64,000 nucleotides of DNA from NCBI RefSeq assembly GCF_031157255.1, contig NZ_JAVIFX010000025.1:59680-123679 (forward strand). The letters run 5' to 3'. The notes beneath the pieces were generated by a model that saw nothing but the letters and a program-made list of their open reading frames with translations, ran no database searches and was not told where the DNA came from. Shown here in pieces: positions 35,378 to 44,517 of this stretch; position 1 is the stretch's first letter, and each line of letters begins with the position of its first letter. The stretch is from Bradyrhizobium sp. LHD-71. Its GTDB lineage: Bacteria > Pseudomonadota > Alphaproteobacteria > Rhizobiales > Xanthobacteraceae. Both the position numbers and the translations under genes were made by a program.

Positions 35378-36019
35378 ATGTCTGAAACCGCTCCCGAAGA
35401 ACGCATTGACGGCCGCAGGCAGCGGACCCAGGTCACGCGCGCCAACATCGTCAATGCCGCCATCGCCCTGCAGAACGAAGGCAACATGCGGCCGTCGATG
35501 CAACAGATCGCCGAGCGTGCCGGCGTCTCGCTGCGCACCGCATTCCAGCATTTCCCGGAAAAACATCAGCTCACTCACGCGGTGCTCGACGAGCTGACGC
35601 GTCTGAACCGGGTCGATCCGCCCCCGGCCGAGCTCGCCACCCATAGCGCGCTGGATGCGCGGATGAAGACGTTTCTGGAAATCCGCTGCCGACAGCTCGA
35701 GGGTCTCACCCCGCACCGGCGCGCGGCAAACTCGATGATCGCGACGTCGAAGCTTTTGCAGGAGCACCGGATCAAGGTGCGCCAGCGCTACCGCAATGTC
35801 GTCGAGACATGGTTCGCGGCCGAGCTCGACGCACTGTCGGATGCCAGCCGCAAGAAATGGCTGATCGCGATCTCGACCCTTGTCGACTGGGAGATGTGGC
35901 AGTCACTGCGCACCTACCCCAACCGCAGCATCTCGGAAGCTCGCGACCTGCTGGCCCTGCTGCTCGAAGCCGCGTTGAAACAGATGGAAGACGAGGCCAA
36001 GAGCCGGTCGAGGCGCTGA
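35378..36019 (+). CDS. TetR/AcrR family transcriptional regulator
   Basis: A 213-residue repressor from the ATG at 35378 (MSETAPEER). The N-terminal TetR HTH spans about 20-65 (RANIVNAAIALQNEGNMRPSMQQIAERAGVSLRTAFQHFPEKHQL), and the C-terminal helical ligand-binding domain resembles no specific subclass I can name. An upstream in-frame start at 35330 would overlap the operator region. It is divergent from the GST-fold gene and probably controls it and perhaps the adjacent acyl-CoA dehydrogenase unit. The ligand may be a xenobiotic or an acyl-CoA. Confidence 0.88.
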   Translation: MSETAPEERIDGRRQRTQVTRANIVNAAIALQNEGNMRPSMQQIAERAGVSLRTAFQHFPEKHQLTHAVLDELTRLNRVDPPPAELATHSALDARMKTFLEIRCRQLEGLTPHRRAANSMIATSKLLQEHRIKVRQRYRNVVETWFAAELDALSDASRKKWLIAISTLVDWEMWQSLRTYPNRSISEARDLLALLLEAALKQMEDEAKSRSRR

Positions 36020-36032
36020 AGCGCGAAGAACA

Positions 36033-36125
36033 GTAGCCCGGATGAGCGAAGCGAAATCCGGGGCCACACTCGCGGCAAGCCTCAGCGGCATATCTCCCAG
36101 ATGTCGCTCCGCTCATCTGGGCTAC
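36033..36125. repeat. GTAGCCCGG-type palindromic repeat
   Basis: GTAGCCCGGATGAGCGAAGCG at the left pairs with CGCTCCGCTCATCTGGGCTAC at the right (about 20-bp arms with a few mismatches). Similar sequence occurs at 46523-46604. Its right half is also partly repeated at about 37495, upstream of the second paralogue. Confidence 0.7.
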
Positions 36126-36219
36126 GAGCCGCTTTTGTCGCTTGATTTGCGGCGCGCTTTATGTTCATTATTTGTTCTTTAGTTGACTGAATTCCTTTTC
36201 TGGGTTGGGGGCAATCCAC

Positions 36220-37287
36220 ATGTTCTGGCGAAAGAAAAAGGCACGCGCCGATGGCGTGCCGGATATCGCGCGTCGTGAAATTTTGCGAGCCTGGAGCGCA
36301 GAGGACGCGGAAGTCACGTTGACGGAGACCGGCTTGGATTGGCTGCCGGGCAGCCATCGCGTTCGGGTTCAGATCGGGAAGAATCCCGAAACAGGCAGCC
36401 TGCCCCGCTACCGGATCACCGTCTCCACCGACGTCCTTCGCGCAGTGCCTCTGCACGAGCAGGCATTCGTCGAAACCGCTTCCCTGATCGCCGACACCTT
36501 TTGCCCGACCTACGCGCCGGTCTATCCACCCGACGGACGGGTACAGGGCCAGCCGAACGACCTGATGTTCTTTGCTTCCGCCTATGTCGACGAGACAACC
36601 GCGCCGTGGCTGTCTGGTTTCCTCGCGCGGATGTCCATCCTGCAGCCGTTCAGCGCGGAAAGGCTTGCGGATGATATCAGCGATCAGCTTGGAGGCGGCG
36701 CGCCGGCTTACGTCACGGGTTCGAAACGAGACAAGCCGAACAAGTTGGTGCTCGGCGTCGCGTCTGTGATCCAGTCGGAAGGGATGGCACCGAGTCATTG
36801 GATCGACTCCGATGAGTTCGAGTTTTTCATCGAAGATCACGCCAGGAACGATTTCTGTTTCGGCACGGCCGACGAGACCGGCATGACGCTGGAAACACCG
36901 TTCGGCTCCGATTCCGCGCTGATCCGCTTCAGGACGGATAACGAAGCGTTCCCACCGCTTGGCAGCGGTCTCGCGGTCGAGACCCAGATGAGGCCCATCC
37001 TCGCTCACCGCGAAATCTGCAAAAGAGCGGCGTGGCTCAACTATCTTGAATCCACTGAGTGGACGGACTTTCCTCAATTGGGCCGCTGGTACTCTCGTCC
37101 CGTCTCCGAGGACCAGGCGTTTCTGGCGCACAGCTCCTTTGTGCCGAATATGTTCTATGCCGAGGGCCTTGTGACCAACTTCGGCCTGTGGGCACTCGCG
37201 CGCGCACAATGGGCGAAGAACATCCTCCTGCCCGACGCCAAGAACCTGACCATGCGCGAAATCCTCGACGCGCGTGGGCGGGGTTGA
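36220..37287 (+). CDS. Conserved protein of unknown function, first of two tandem paralogues
   Basis: I do not recognise the family. The 355-residue protein from the ATG at 36220 begins FWRKKKARAD and has no signal peptide. Shared with its tandem neighbour are LDWLPGSHRV near 45, CPTYAPVYPP near 95, FASAYVDE near 118, FLARMSILQP near 133, SGLAVETQM near 258, AAWLNYLES..WTDFPQLGRWYS near 278, and PNMFYAEGLVTNFGLWALARAQWAK near 320. The C-terminal half resembles a widespread, uncharacterised type in which WTDFPQLG and PN.LY.PGL are the hallmark. A cytoplasmic, soluble role is likely. An upstream TTG start at 36205 is possible. Confidence 0.75.
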   Translation: MFWRKKKARADGVPDIARREILRAWSAEDAEVTLTETGLDWLPGSHRVRVQIGKNPETGSLPRYRITVSTDVLRAVPLHEQAFVETASLIADTFCPTYAPVYPPDGRVQGQPNDLMFFASAYVDETTAPWLSGFLARMSILQPFSAERLADDISDQLGGGAPAYVTGSKRDKPNKLVLGVASVIQSEGMAPSHWIDSDEFEFFIEDHARNDFCFGTADETGMTLETPFGSDSALIRFRTDNEAFPPLGSGLAVETQMRPILAHREICKRAAWLNYLESTEWTDFPQLGRWYSRPVSEDQAFLAHSSFVPNMFYAEGLVTNFGLWALARAQWAKNILLPDAKNLTMREILDARGRG

Positions 37288-37607
37288 GATTTGCGCAATC
37301 GTGGAAGCAATCAACGAGTTCGGCCAAGAACGGAAGCAAAGCGCAACCGGCCAATCAGCCATCTCGCGCACCACGGCACCCATGAAAATGAGCGCGAGCC
37401 CGGATGGTCTTCCTCTACCGGTGATGCCTGCCCTTCGGAGTATGCAGGAAATCCGGGCCGCTAAAGTCTACCACAGGTATCCCCAGGAATCGCTTGCCCC
37501 ATCTGGGTTGCGACCACTCTCGTCGCTTGATCGGCAACACGTTCTATATCCATTATTTGTTTTCTCTTGGCTGACTGAATTCCTTTCTGTGATTGAGGGC
37601 AGTCCGC
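37288..37607. other. Spacer between the two paralogues, including duplicated upstream sequence
   Basis: No gene seen. From about 37495 to 37607 the sequence repeats 36110-36219 with scattered changes: TCTGGGTTGCG / TCTGGGCTACG, TCGTCGCTTGAT, CATTATTTGTT, TGACTGAATTCCTTTCT, and a GAGGG or GGGGG before the ATG. This shows that a unit with its promoter was duplicated. A putative -10/-35 pair cannot be fixed by eye. Confidence 0.6.
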
Positions 37608-38699
37608 ATGTCCGAGCGCGAGCCGAAGCAGTGCGCTGAAACCGAGGCCGTGCGACAACGGGCTCTCGGCGAAATCTTGCGGATCTGGAGCGTCGACGCC
37701 GATGATGTGACGCCGACGGAATCGGGTTTCGATTGGCTGCCGGGCAGCCATCTCGTGCACGTCCGCATTCATGAAGACGAGCGCGAGGCGGTCGGCCCGC
37801 CGTTATTGCGCGTTGCCGTCAGGACGGAATTTCTGCGGTCCGTGCCGGTCCACGACACGCCGTTTATCCTCAAGGCGGGGCTCCTGGCCCAAACATTTTC
37901 GCCCACCTATTCCCAAGTCTATCCGCCGAGCGAGGTCGTCAGGAAATACTTCGACGGGCGACCAGCCGATATGGACATGTTTGCGTCGGCATACGTTGAC
38001 GAGGACAACGTCGAATGGATGCCGGGCTTTTTGGCTCGGATGTCGATCATGCAGCCGATCAATGCCGAACTGCATTCAAGAGAAGTACAGTTTGACCCCT
38101 GGGGAACGCCAGCGTTGGCGACGGGCTCGCTGAGCGCGAGCGTCGACGAAGCTCTCAACGTCCACCACGACGGCATCATCCCTCAAGGAAAGGGGCCGAG
38201 CAGATGGAGTGGCTCAGACGAGTTTGAAGCGTACGTCGAGGAGTGCGGCAGGAGTGAATTCTGTCTTGGATTCAGCACCGAACAAGGCATGTCGTTCGAG
38301 ACGCCGTTTGGTGCGGGGACCGCTCTCGTCAGGTTCAATACGGATCAAAGCGACTGTCAGCTGGGCAACGGCCTTACAGTCGAAACCCAGATTTCGGGAT
38401 GCGACAGCTATCAGACGGTTTGCTACGCGGCAGCATGGCTGAACTACTATGAATCGATCCTCTGGACCGATTTTCCTCAGCTCGGGCGCTGGCATCCACT
38501 CGCGATATCAGAAAAGCGGACGAACCTTGCCCACACGGTCTTCATTCCGAATGCGCTCTTCGCTCATGGCATGGTCTACGGGCTTGGTCTCGCGGCGATC
38601 GAACGCGTCGGCTGGGCGCGCGAAAGGCTTCTTCCGAACGAAAAGGATCTGACCATGATCGAAATCATGGGAAACCGGTTCGGTCGATCATTCCGCTAG
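37608..38699 (+). CDS. Conserved protein of unknown function, second of two tandem paralogues
   Basis: A 363-residue protein from the ATG at 37608 (GAGGG eight bases upstream). It is clearly homologous along its whole length to the preceding gene: FDWLPGSHLVHVRI, FSPTYSQVYPPSE, DMFASAYVDEDNVEWMPGFLARMSIMQP, NGLTVETQIS, WTDFPQLGRWHP, FIPNALFAHGMVYGLGLAAIERVGWARERLL. By eye identity is roughly 40-50%, so the duplication is old. The stop codon TAG at 38697-38699 lies inside a perfect 28-bp palindrome that begins the dispersed repeat. Its function is unknown. Confidence 0.75.
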   Translation: MSEREPKQCAETEAVRQRALGEILRIWSVDADDVTPTESGFDWLPGSHLVHVRIHEDEREAVGPPLLRVAVRTEFLRSVPVHDTPFILKAGLLAQTFSPTYSQVYPPSEVVRKYFDGRPADMDMFASAYVDEDNVEWMPGFLARMSIMQPINAELHSREVQFDPWGTPALATGSLSASVDEALNVHHDGIIPQGKGPSRWSGSDEFEAYVEECGRSEFCLGFSTEQGMSFETPFGAGTALVRFNTDQSDCQLGNGLTVETQISGCDSYQTVCYAAAWLNYYESILWTDFPQLGRWHPLAISEKRTNLAHTVFIPNALFAHGMVYGLGLAAIERVGWARERLLPNEKDLTMIEIMGNRFGRSFR

Positions 38700-38789
38700 A
38701 GCGCTTTCCGGAAAGCGCTCTAGATTCGTTTGTTTGGTCGCATTTTCTGCGGAAAACCGGTGTCCACTTTTCCGGAAAATGCTCCTAGG
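38696..38789. repeat. Dispersed palindromic repeat, copy B, with 28-bp perfect palindrome
   Basis: Starts with a perfect palindrome CTAGAGCGCTTTCC|GGAAAGCGCTCTAG (38696-38723), then the reverse complement of copy A (34132-34205): GATTCG, GGTCGCATTTTCTGCGGAAAACCGG, TCCACTTTTCCGGAAAATGC. It overlaps the stop of the paralogue gene on the plus strand and supplies the 3' end of the small gene on the minus strand. Confidence 0.75.
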
Positions 38790-39001
38790 CTGGACTGCCC
38801 GGCCCGCTGCTCGGCCTCTCGCGCCTTCGGGCCCGGCCCGCGCATGTAGTATTTTGACGGCTCGTAGCTGCGCTCGAAAATTTTCAAAAGCGCGGCCGTC
38901 GCGCGGCTGAGAAGCAGTTTTGCCTGAGCAATGAGCATTGTCGCAACGTCCGCAATAGCAAGTCCATCGCGGCGCGATTCGCGCCGTTCGTAAACTGACA
39001 T
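38720..39001 (-). CDS. Small hypothetical protein whose end runs into a dispersed repeat
   Basis: A 93-residue frame starting at the ATG at 39001, with GGGGT just upstream. The first ~68 residues have a plausible protein composition, with an amphipathic alanine/leucine helix (ATMLIAQAKLLLSRATAALLKIFERS, about 20-45) and a basic region SKYYMRGPGPKAREAEQ. The last ~25 residues (SGKVDTGFPQKMRPNKRI) are just the translation of the repeat; the same string appears from copy A. The original C-terminus was probably lost or replaced when the repeat arrived. Its function is unknown. Confidence 0.4.
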   Translation of the reverse strand: MSVYERRESRRDGLAIADVATMLIAQAKLLLSRATAALLKIFERSYEPSKYYMRGPGPKAREAEQRAGQSSLGAFSGKVDTGFPQKMRPNKRI

Positions 39002-39179
39002 ACCCCGGTCTGGTGACAGCCTGCTGATACTACCGAATCTCGGTGCGCTGCAAGACCAAAGTCAAACTATTTGCATTTCGTTATGAGATTTAATATTTCT
39101 TCGCCACAGGCAGGAAGCGACGCCTCGGCGCCCGCCAAACAATAAGCGACAAGCGCACCAGAAGTCAGGGGAGGAAGTC

Positions 39180-40724
39180 ATGGGAGAATCCCATCCGGTC
39201 TTCGTTAACGCGGGCAGGATCGGCCTTGCGACTTTCGTCGCAACCGCTGTTGCCCTGCTGGTCTCGGCCGGAGCGCCGCGCGCGCAAGAGCCGAAAAAAG
39301 GCGGGTCCGTCAGCATCTCGATGGAATCCGACCTGCCGACGCTCGACCCGCTGGGCTTCGCCTCGTTCAACGACCGCAATGCCGGCCTCCTCCTCTACGA
39401 CACCCTGCTCGACATCGATGCCAAGGGTAACGTCATCCCCAACATCGCCGAGCGGATCGACGCATCCGAAGACGTGACGTCGTTCAAATTGACGCTGCGC
39501 AGCGGGGTGAAGTTCTCCGACGGCACGGCCTATGACGCCGCCGCCGTGGTGAAGAACTTCCAGCGGATAATGGATCCGAAGAACCGCTGCCGCTGCGTCT
39601 CGGACCTGTCCACCATCGCTTCGCTGGAAGCGACCGGACCGCTCGAGGTCGTCATCAAGATGAAGTCGCCATCGGCGCACTTCCCGGCGGCACTGGCCGA
39701 CGTCGCCGGCATGGTCGTCTCACCCGCAGCGGTAGAAAAGTACGGCGCCGACTTCGGCAACCATGGCGTTGGCGCCGGTCCCTTCAAATTGAAGGAATGG
39801 CGGCGCGGCGCGCAGGTCATCTTCGAACGCAACCCGGATTACTGGCGCAAGCCTCCGTATCTCGACGAGGTCGTGCTGCGGCCGATGCCCGACGAGCAGA
39901 CGCGCTACGCCAGCCTCAAGGCCGGCAATCTCGACATCGTCACCAACGCCGCCGCGCGCGACCGGGTCGATGCCGCGCAGGAAAAGAGGTTCCAGATCCT
40001 CAATCCCGGCAGCCTCGCCACCAGCTTCATCCAGGTGAACATGGGCGCGCCCGATGTCTCCGACATTCGCGTCCGCCAGGCCCTCGCCTACGCGCTCGAC
40101 CGCGTCGCGCTGAACCGCGCGCTCAATCGCGGCCTCTACAAGATCGCCAACACGCCGTTCGGGACCGGGCTGTTTCCGCACGAGGCAGTCGACGGCTATC
40201 CCGCTTACGATCCGGCCAAGGCGAAGAAGCTGGTTGAAGAGTACGGCAAGCCGATCAAGATCAAGCTCTCGATCAATGCCTCGCCGGTCAACGCGCTTGC
40301 GGGCCAGGCCCTGCAGCAGATGTGGAAGAAGGTCGGCATCGAGACCGAGATCATCCCGCTCGAGCAGGTGCAGCTCGTGCGCACCGCCGCGTCGCGCGAC
40401 TACCAGGTGATGCTGTACCGCTGGGCCGGTGGCGCCGATCCCGACAAGAACGTGCACCAGTTCTTCCACTCGAAGGGCACGGTCAACCGGGTCAACTTCA
40501 ACAATCCGGAGATGGACAAGCTGCTGGATGCCGCCCGCGCCACCACCAACAAGGAGGAGCGGCTGAAGATCTACCGGAGCGTCAACAATCTCCTGGCGAA
40601 GGAACTGCCGTACCTGTTCCTCTGGTATTTCGATAACGTTGCGCTCGCCAATCCGGCGGTCAAGGGACTGACGCCGGTGCCCGACGGCCTGCTGCGCATG
40701 CATGCGGTCTGGAAGGACAAATGA
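39180..40724 (+). CDS. Dipeptide/oligopeptide-type ABC importer, periplasmic binding protein
   Basis: Family-5 solute receptor, 514 residues, with a Sec signal (hydrophobic core about 15-32, likely cleavage near APRAQ-E) and the family opening GGSVSISMESDLPTLDPLGFAS. Typical later motifs are FKLTLRSGVKFSDGTAYDAAAVV near 100, PSAHFPAALADVAGMVVSP near 165, GAGPFKLKEW near 198 and IRVRQALAYALDR near 295. AGGGGAGGAAG precedes the ATG. It is first of a five-gene importer operon with four-base overlaps. Such receptors bind peptides but also many non-peptide solutes; here genes for an alkylsulfatase follow. Confidence 0.93.
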   Translation: MGESHPVFVNAGRIGLATFVATAVALLVSAGAPRAQEPKKGGSVSISMESDLPTLDPLGFASFNDRNAGLLLYDTLLDIDAKGNVIPNIAERIDASEDVTSFKLTLRSGVKFSDGTAYDAAAVVKNFQRIMDPKNRCRCVSDLSTIASLEATGPLEVVIKMKSPSAHFPAALADVAGMVVSPAAVEKYGADFGNHGVGAGPFKLKEWRRGAQVIFERNPDYWRKPPYLDEVVLRPMPDEQTRYASLKAGNLDIVTNAAARDRVDAAQEKRFQILNPGSLATSFIQVNMGAPDVSDIRVRQALAYALDRVALNRALNRGLYKIANTPFGTGLFPHEAVDGYPAYDPAKAKKLVEEYGKPIKIKLSINASPVNALAGQALQQMWKKVGIETEIIPLEQVQLVRTAASRDYQVMLYRWAGGADPDKNVHQFFHSKGTVNRVNFNNPEMDKLLDAARATTNKEERLKIYRSVNNLLAKELPYLFLWYFDNVALANPAVKGLTPVPDGLLRMHAVWKDK

Positions 40725-41689
40725 TCGGCTCGCAGGCCGCGCGCCGCCTCCGCAATCAGCTCTTGACGCTCGTCGCAATCGTCTTCGCGGCGACGGCGCT
40801 GACTTTCGCCGTCACCGAGATCCTGCCCGGCGATGCGGCTGTGGCGATCCTCGGCGACACGGCGACGGAAGCGGAGATCAAGTCGCTGCGCACCGAGCTC
40901 GGCCTCGACCGGCCGCTGATCGTGCGCTACGCCGACTGGCTTTCGAACGCGCTGACCGGCGATCTCGGCCGCTCCTACCGCACGCGCGAGCACATCTCGA
41001 CGATGATCGCGCAGCGGCTGCCGGTCACGATCGAGCTGATCATCATCACGCAGATCATTGCGCTCGGCCTTGCGGTGCCGGCCGGCATCATCGCCGCCTA
41101 TCGCAACCGCTCAGGTGTCGATCATGCGCTTGGCGGCGTTTCGATCGGGCTGTTGTCGACGCCCGCCTTCGTCATCGGCATCGGCTTGATCTACACCCTG
41201 TCGGTCGCGCTGGGCTGGTTTCCCGCATCCGGCTACGTGCGACCGAGCGACGGTGTGCTCGGCAACCTGCAAAGCATGTTCCTGCCTGCGCTGACATTGG
41301 CGCTGGCGGAGTTTCCCGTCTACATGCGGCTGCTGCGCGCCGACATGATCGCCACCCTGCAGCAGGACTTCATCCTGGTCGCGCGCGCAAAGGGCCTCGG
41401 TGTCCGCGACATCCTGGTCGGGCACGCGCTCCGGCCCTCTTCACTGTCGCTGGTCACGGTGATCGGCATCAACCTCGGCCGCCTGGTCGGCGGCGCGGTG
41501 ATCATCGAGACGCTGTTCGCCATTCCCGGCATCGGCCAGATGCTGGTCAACGCCGTGTACCAGCACGACCACTTCGCCATTCAGGGCGTGGTGCTCGTGG
41601 TCGCCACCGGCTTTGTGCTCATCAATCTCGCCGTCGACATGGCCTATGCCCTGCTCGACCCACGGGTGCGTCATGGCGTCGATAGCTGA
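40721..41689 (+). CDS. Dipeptide-type ABC importer, permease (DppB-like)
   Basis: A 322-residue inner-membrane permease with the DppB layout: an initial helix, then TELGLDRPLIVRYADWL near 64, GDLGRSYRT near 85, and the ATPase-contact EAA-type loop (DFILVARAKGLGVRDILVGHALRPSSL) near 218. Six hydrophobic segments are visible. It overlaps the receptor gene stop by four bases (ATGA) and its 3' end overlaps the next permease by 17 bases. Confidence 0.93.
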   Translation: MIGSQAARRLRNQLLTLVAIVFAATALTFAVTEILPGDAAVAILGDTATEAEIKSLRTELGLDRPLIVRYADWLSNALTGDLGRSYRTREHISTMIAQRLPVTIELIIITQIIALGLAVPAGIIAAYRNRSGVDHALGGVSIGLLSTPAFVIGIGLIYTLSVALGWFPASGYVRPSDGVLGNLQSMFLPALTLALAEFPVYMRLLRADMIATLQQDFILVARAKGLGVRDILVGHALRPSSLSLVTVIGINLGRLVGGAVIIETLFAIPGIGQMLVNAVYQHDHFAIQGVVLVVATGFVLINLAVDMAYALLDPRVRHGVDS

Positions 41690-42530
41690 CACCACCGCCA
41701 TTGCGCGACCGCGCCGCCGCCGCCTCGAACTCGGCATCGTCCTGGCGCTGGCGTGGCTCGTCCTGCTGGTCGTGCTGGCCGCGCTCGGTCCCATCATCGG
41801 CATCCAGAATCCGGATGATGGCGATCTCCTCGACATCCTGTCGCTGCCGACGGCGGCGCACTGGCTCGGCACCGACTCCCTCGGCCGCGACACCTTTGCC
41901 CGTGCGGTCTATGGCGCACAGGTCTCACTCACCGTGGCGCTCGGCAGCGTCGGCATCGGCCTCGCGCTCGGCGGCACGCTCGGGCTCATCGGCGGCTATT
42001 TCGGCCGCTGGCCAGACCGGCTGATCATGGGGGCGATGACGGTGCTGCTCTGCTTCCCCGGCATCATCCTGGCCATCGCGCTCGTCTCCAGCCTCGGCCC
42101 GAGCGTCGGCAACGTTACCTTCGCGATCGGCGTGATCTTCGTTCCGGCGTTCGCCCGCATCGCCCGTGCCAACACCTTGAGCCTGCGCAGCCGCGAGTTC
42201 GTGCTGGCGGCGCAGTCCCTCGGCGCGAAGCTGCCGCGCATCCTGATCCGCGAGATCCTGCCCAACCTGATGCCGGCGCTGCTCTCCTACGCCGTCGTCA
42301 TGCTCGGCGTCGCCATCCTCGCCGAAGCCGCTCTCGGCTTTCTCGGCCTCTCGGTGCGGCCGCCGCAACCGAGCTGGGGCGGCATGATCGCCGCCGAGCG
42401 CGGCAACCTCGCCGAAGCGCCACACGCGGTGTTCATTCCGGCCGCGGTGATGTTCCTCACCGTGCTGGCGATCAACTGGCTCGGCGAGGCCACCCGCCGC
42501 CTGTTCGACATCAGGGCGCAATCGCTATGA
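41673..42530 (+). CDS. Dipeptide-type ABC importer, permease (DppC-like)
   Basis: A 285-residue permease from the ATG at 41673 (MASIADTTAIARPRRRR). The alternative upstream start at 41613 reads an overlapping shadow of dppB. The family segments HWLGTDSLGRDTFARAVYGAQVSL near 65 and the EAA loop SREFVLAAQSLGAKLPRILIREILPNL near 170, plus LGFLGLSVRPPQPSWGGMI near 225, are clear. It overlaps the ATPase gene by four bases. Confidence 0.93.
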   Translation: MASIADTTAIARPRRRRLELGIVLALAWLVLLVVLAALGPIIGIQNPDDGDLLDILSLPTAAHWLGTDSLGRDTFARAVYGAQVSLTVALGSVGIGLALGGTLGLIGGYFGRWPDRLIMGAMTVLLCFPGIILAIALVSSLGPSVGNVTFAIGVIFVPAFARIARANTLSLRSREFVLAAQSLGAKLPRILIREILPNLMPALLSYAVVMLGVAILAEAALGFLGLSVRPPQPSWGGMIAAERGNLAEAPHAVFIPAAVMFLTVLAINWLGEATRRLFDIRAQSL

Positions 42531-43504
42531 CCGAACCGCTGCTCAAGGTCCGTGATCTCTCGATCCGCTTCGACACGCCGCGCGGCCTCGTACATGCGGT
42601 GAACAATGTCAGCTTCGACCTGATGCCAAGCCGCACGCTGGCGATCGTCGGCGAATCCGGCTCCGGCAAAAGCGTGCTCTCGCGCGCGATCCTGCGTCTT
42701 TTGCCGGAAGCCACCACCCGCCGCTCGGGGCAGGTCCTGTTCGACGGCACCGACCTCGCAAGCCTGCGCGAACCGGACCTCCGCAAGGTGCGCGGCAAGG
42801 ACATCGCCATGATCTTCCAGGATCCGATGTCCTCGCTCAATCCGGTGCTGACGATCGAGCAGCAGATCGGCGAAGTGCTGGAGCTGCATCTTGGCCTCCG
42901 CCCCGCCGAGCGGCGCCAGCGCACCATCGCGCTGCTGCGCTCGGTCGGCATTGCCGCGGCCGAGCAGCGGCTCAAGGAGTATCCGCATCAACTGTCCGGC
43001 GGGTTGCGCCAGCGGGTGATGATCGCGATGGCGCTCGCCTGCCGGCCGCGCCTCCTGATCGCCGACGAGCCGACCACCGCGCTCGACGTCACCATCCAGA
43101 TGCAGATCCTGGTGCTGTTGAAGCGCCAGCAGCGCGAGACCGGCATGGCGATGATCTTCATCAGCCACGATCTCGCCGCCGTCGGCGGCATCGCCGATGA
43201 GGTCGCGGTGATGTATGGCGGCCGCTTCGTCGAGCAGGCGCCGACCGATGCCTTCTTCCATCGGCGGCTGATGCCCTACAGCGAGGCACTGTTGAAGGCG
43301 CGGCCCGACCCGTTCGCCCCGCGCGGCGCCCGCCTCGAAGCGATCGGCGGCCGGCCGCCCGACCTCACCGCGCTTCCGCCCGGCTGCTCGTTCGCCGCGC
43401 GCTGCTCGCGCAAGCAGCCGGACTGCCTGCAGGCCGTCCCGCCGCTACGCGCCGAAAGCGGCCGCCGCTATGCCTGTTTCCACCCGCTCCTGAGCGTCGC
43501 ATGA
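42527..43504 (+). CDS. Dipeptide-type ABC importer, ATPase (DppD-like)
   Basis: A 325-residue ATPase. Walker [10 protein letters not shown] lies near 42, the signature [19 protein letters not shown] near 156, Walker [14 protein letters not shown] near 175 and the His switch SHDLAAV near 210. The C-terminal oligopeptide-type extension has Cys-rich [12 protein letters not shown], typical of DppD. It forms a heterodimer with the next gene's product; the two overlap by four bases. Confidence 0.93.
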   Translation: MTEPLLKVRDLSIRFDTPRGLVHAVNNVSFDLMPSRTLAIVGESGSGKSVLSRAILRLLPEATTRRSGQVLFDGTDLASLREPDLRKVRGKDIAMIFQDPMSSLNPVLTIEQQIGEVLELHLGLRPAERRQRTIALLRSVGIAAAEQRLKEYPHQLSGGLRQRVMIAMALACRPRLLIADEPTTALDVTIQMQILVLLKRQQRETGMAMIFISHDLAAVGGIADEVAVMYGGRFVEQAPTDAFFHRRLMPYSEALLKARPDPFAPRGARLEAIGGRPPDLTALPPGCSFAARCSRKQPDCLQAVPPLRAESGRRYACFHPLLSVA

Positions 43505-44487
43505 CCAGTTCGCCCGCCCTTGAGGTCGCCCACCTGAAGCGCAGCTTCCACCGTCCTGATGGTCGCCTAGTGACGCCGGTGGACGACGTCAGCTTCACCC
43601 TGGCGCAAGACGAGACGCTGGGCCTCGTCGGCGAGTCAGGCTGCGGAAAGTCGACGCTGGCGCGCGCGTTGATGCAACTGCCGCCGCCGACCTCAGGCTC
43701 GGTGAGAATTTCCGGCGAAGAGCTGTCGCAGCAGTCCGCGCGCGCCCGGCGCGAGGCGCGGCGCAGGCTGCAGATGGTGTTCCAGGACCCGATCTCCTCG
43801 CTCAATCCGCGGCGGCGGATCGCCGACGTGGTGGCGGAGCCGCTGGAGATCTGGGGTGCCGGCGGCGCGGAGCGAAACCGTCAGCGGATCGTCGATGCGT
43901 TGAACGAGGTCGGATTCGATGCGGACACCGTCTGGTCGCGCCGGCCGCACGAGATGTCCGGCGGCCAATGCCAACGTGTCGCGATTGCGCGCGCGCTGAT
44001 GCTGGAGCCGACGGTGCTGGTGCTGGACGAGCCGGTGTCGGCGCTCGACGTCTCGGTGCAGGCGCAGATCCTGAACCTGCTGCTCGACATCAAGAGCCGC
44101 CGCTCGTTCAGCATGATTTTCATCAGCCACGACCTCGCCGTGATCCGCAACATCTGCGACCGCGTCGCGGTGATGTATCTCGGCCGCATCGTCGAGATCG
44201 GCCGGACCGAGGACGTCTATCGCAATCCGCAGCATCCCTATACGCGCGCCCTGCTCGGCTCGGTGCTGGCGCCGGGGCAGAAGCTGCCTGACGAAGAAGT
44301 CTTGAGCGGCGACCTGCCCTCGCTGATCGATCCGCCGAGCGGCTGCCGCTTCCGCACGCGCTGCACGCGGGCGAGCGAGCGCTGCGCGATCGAGGCTCCG
44401 GTGCTCGACCAGGCCGCGCCCGATCACCGGGTCGCCTGCCACCATCCGCTCGGTTTTCCGCAGGCCGAGCTCCGTCAGTCCATGTGA
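43501..44487 (+). CDS. Dipeptide-type ABC importer, ATPase (DppF-like)
   Basis: A 328-residue ATPase with Walker A GESGCGKST near 42, the signature MSGGQCQRVAIARALML near 152, Walker B VLVLDEPVSALDV near 172 and the Cys-containing C-terminal FRTRCTRASERC extension. It closes the importer operon. The next gene starts 30 bp later and may be on the same transcript. Confidence 0.93.
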   Translation: MTSSPALEVAHLKRSFHRPDGRLVTPVDDVSFTLAQDETLGLVGESGCGKSTLARALMQLPPPTSGSVRISGEELSQQSARARREARRRLQMVFQDPISSLNPRRRIADVVAEPLEIWGAGGAERNRQRIVDALNEVGFDADTVWSRRPHEMSGGQCQRVAIARALMLEPTVLVLDEPVSALDVSVQAQILNLLLDIKSRRSFSMIFISHDLAVIRNICDRVAVMYLGRIVEIGRTEDVYRNPQHPYTRALLGSVLAPGQKLPDEEVLSGDLPSLIDPPSGCRFRTRCTRASERCAIEAPVLDQAAPDHRVACHHPLGFPQAELRQSM

Positions 44488-44517
44488 CATTCCCCAAGCA
44501 CTGAAAAGGAATAGCTG

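Noticed and set aside
36082..37383. Minus-strand open frame of 433 codons over the first paralogue
   Set aside because: The plus-strand protein has a full-length homologue next door, so the antisense frame is a shadow.
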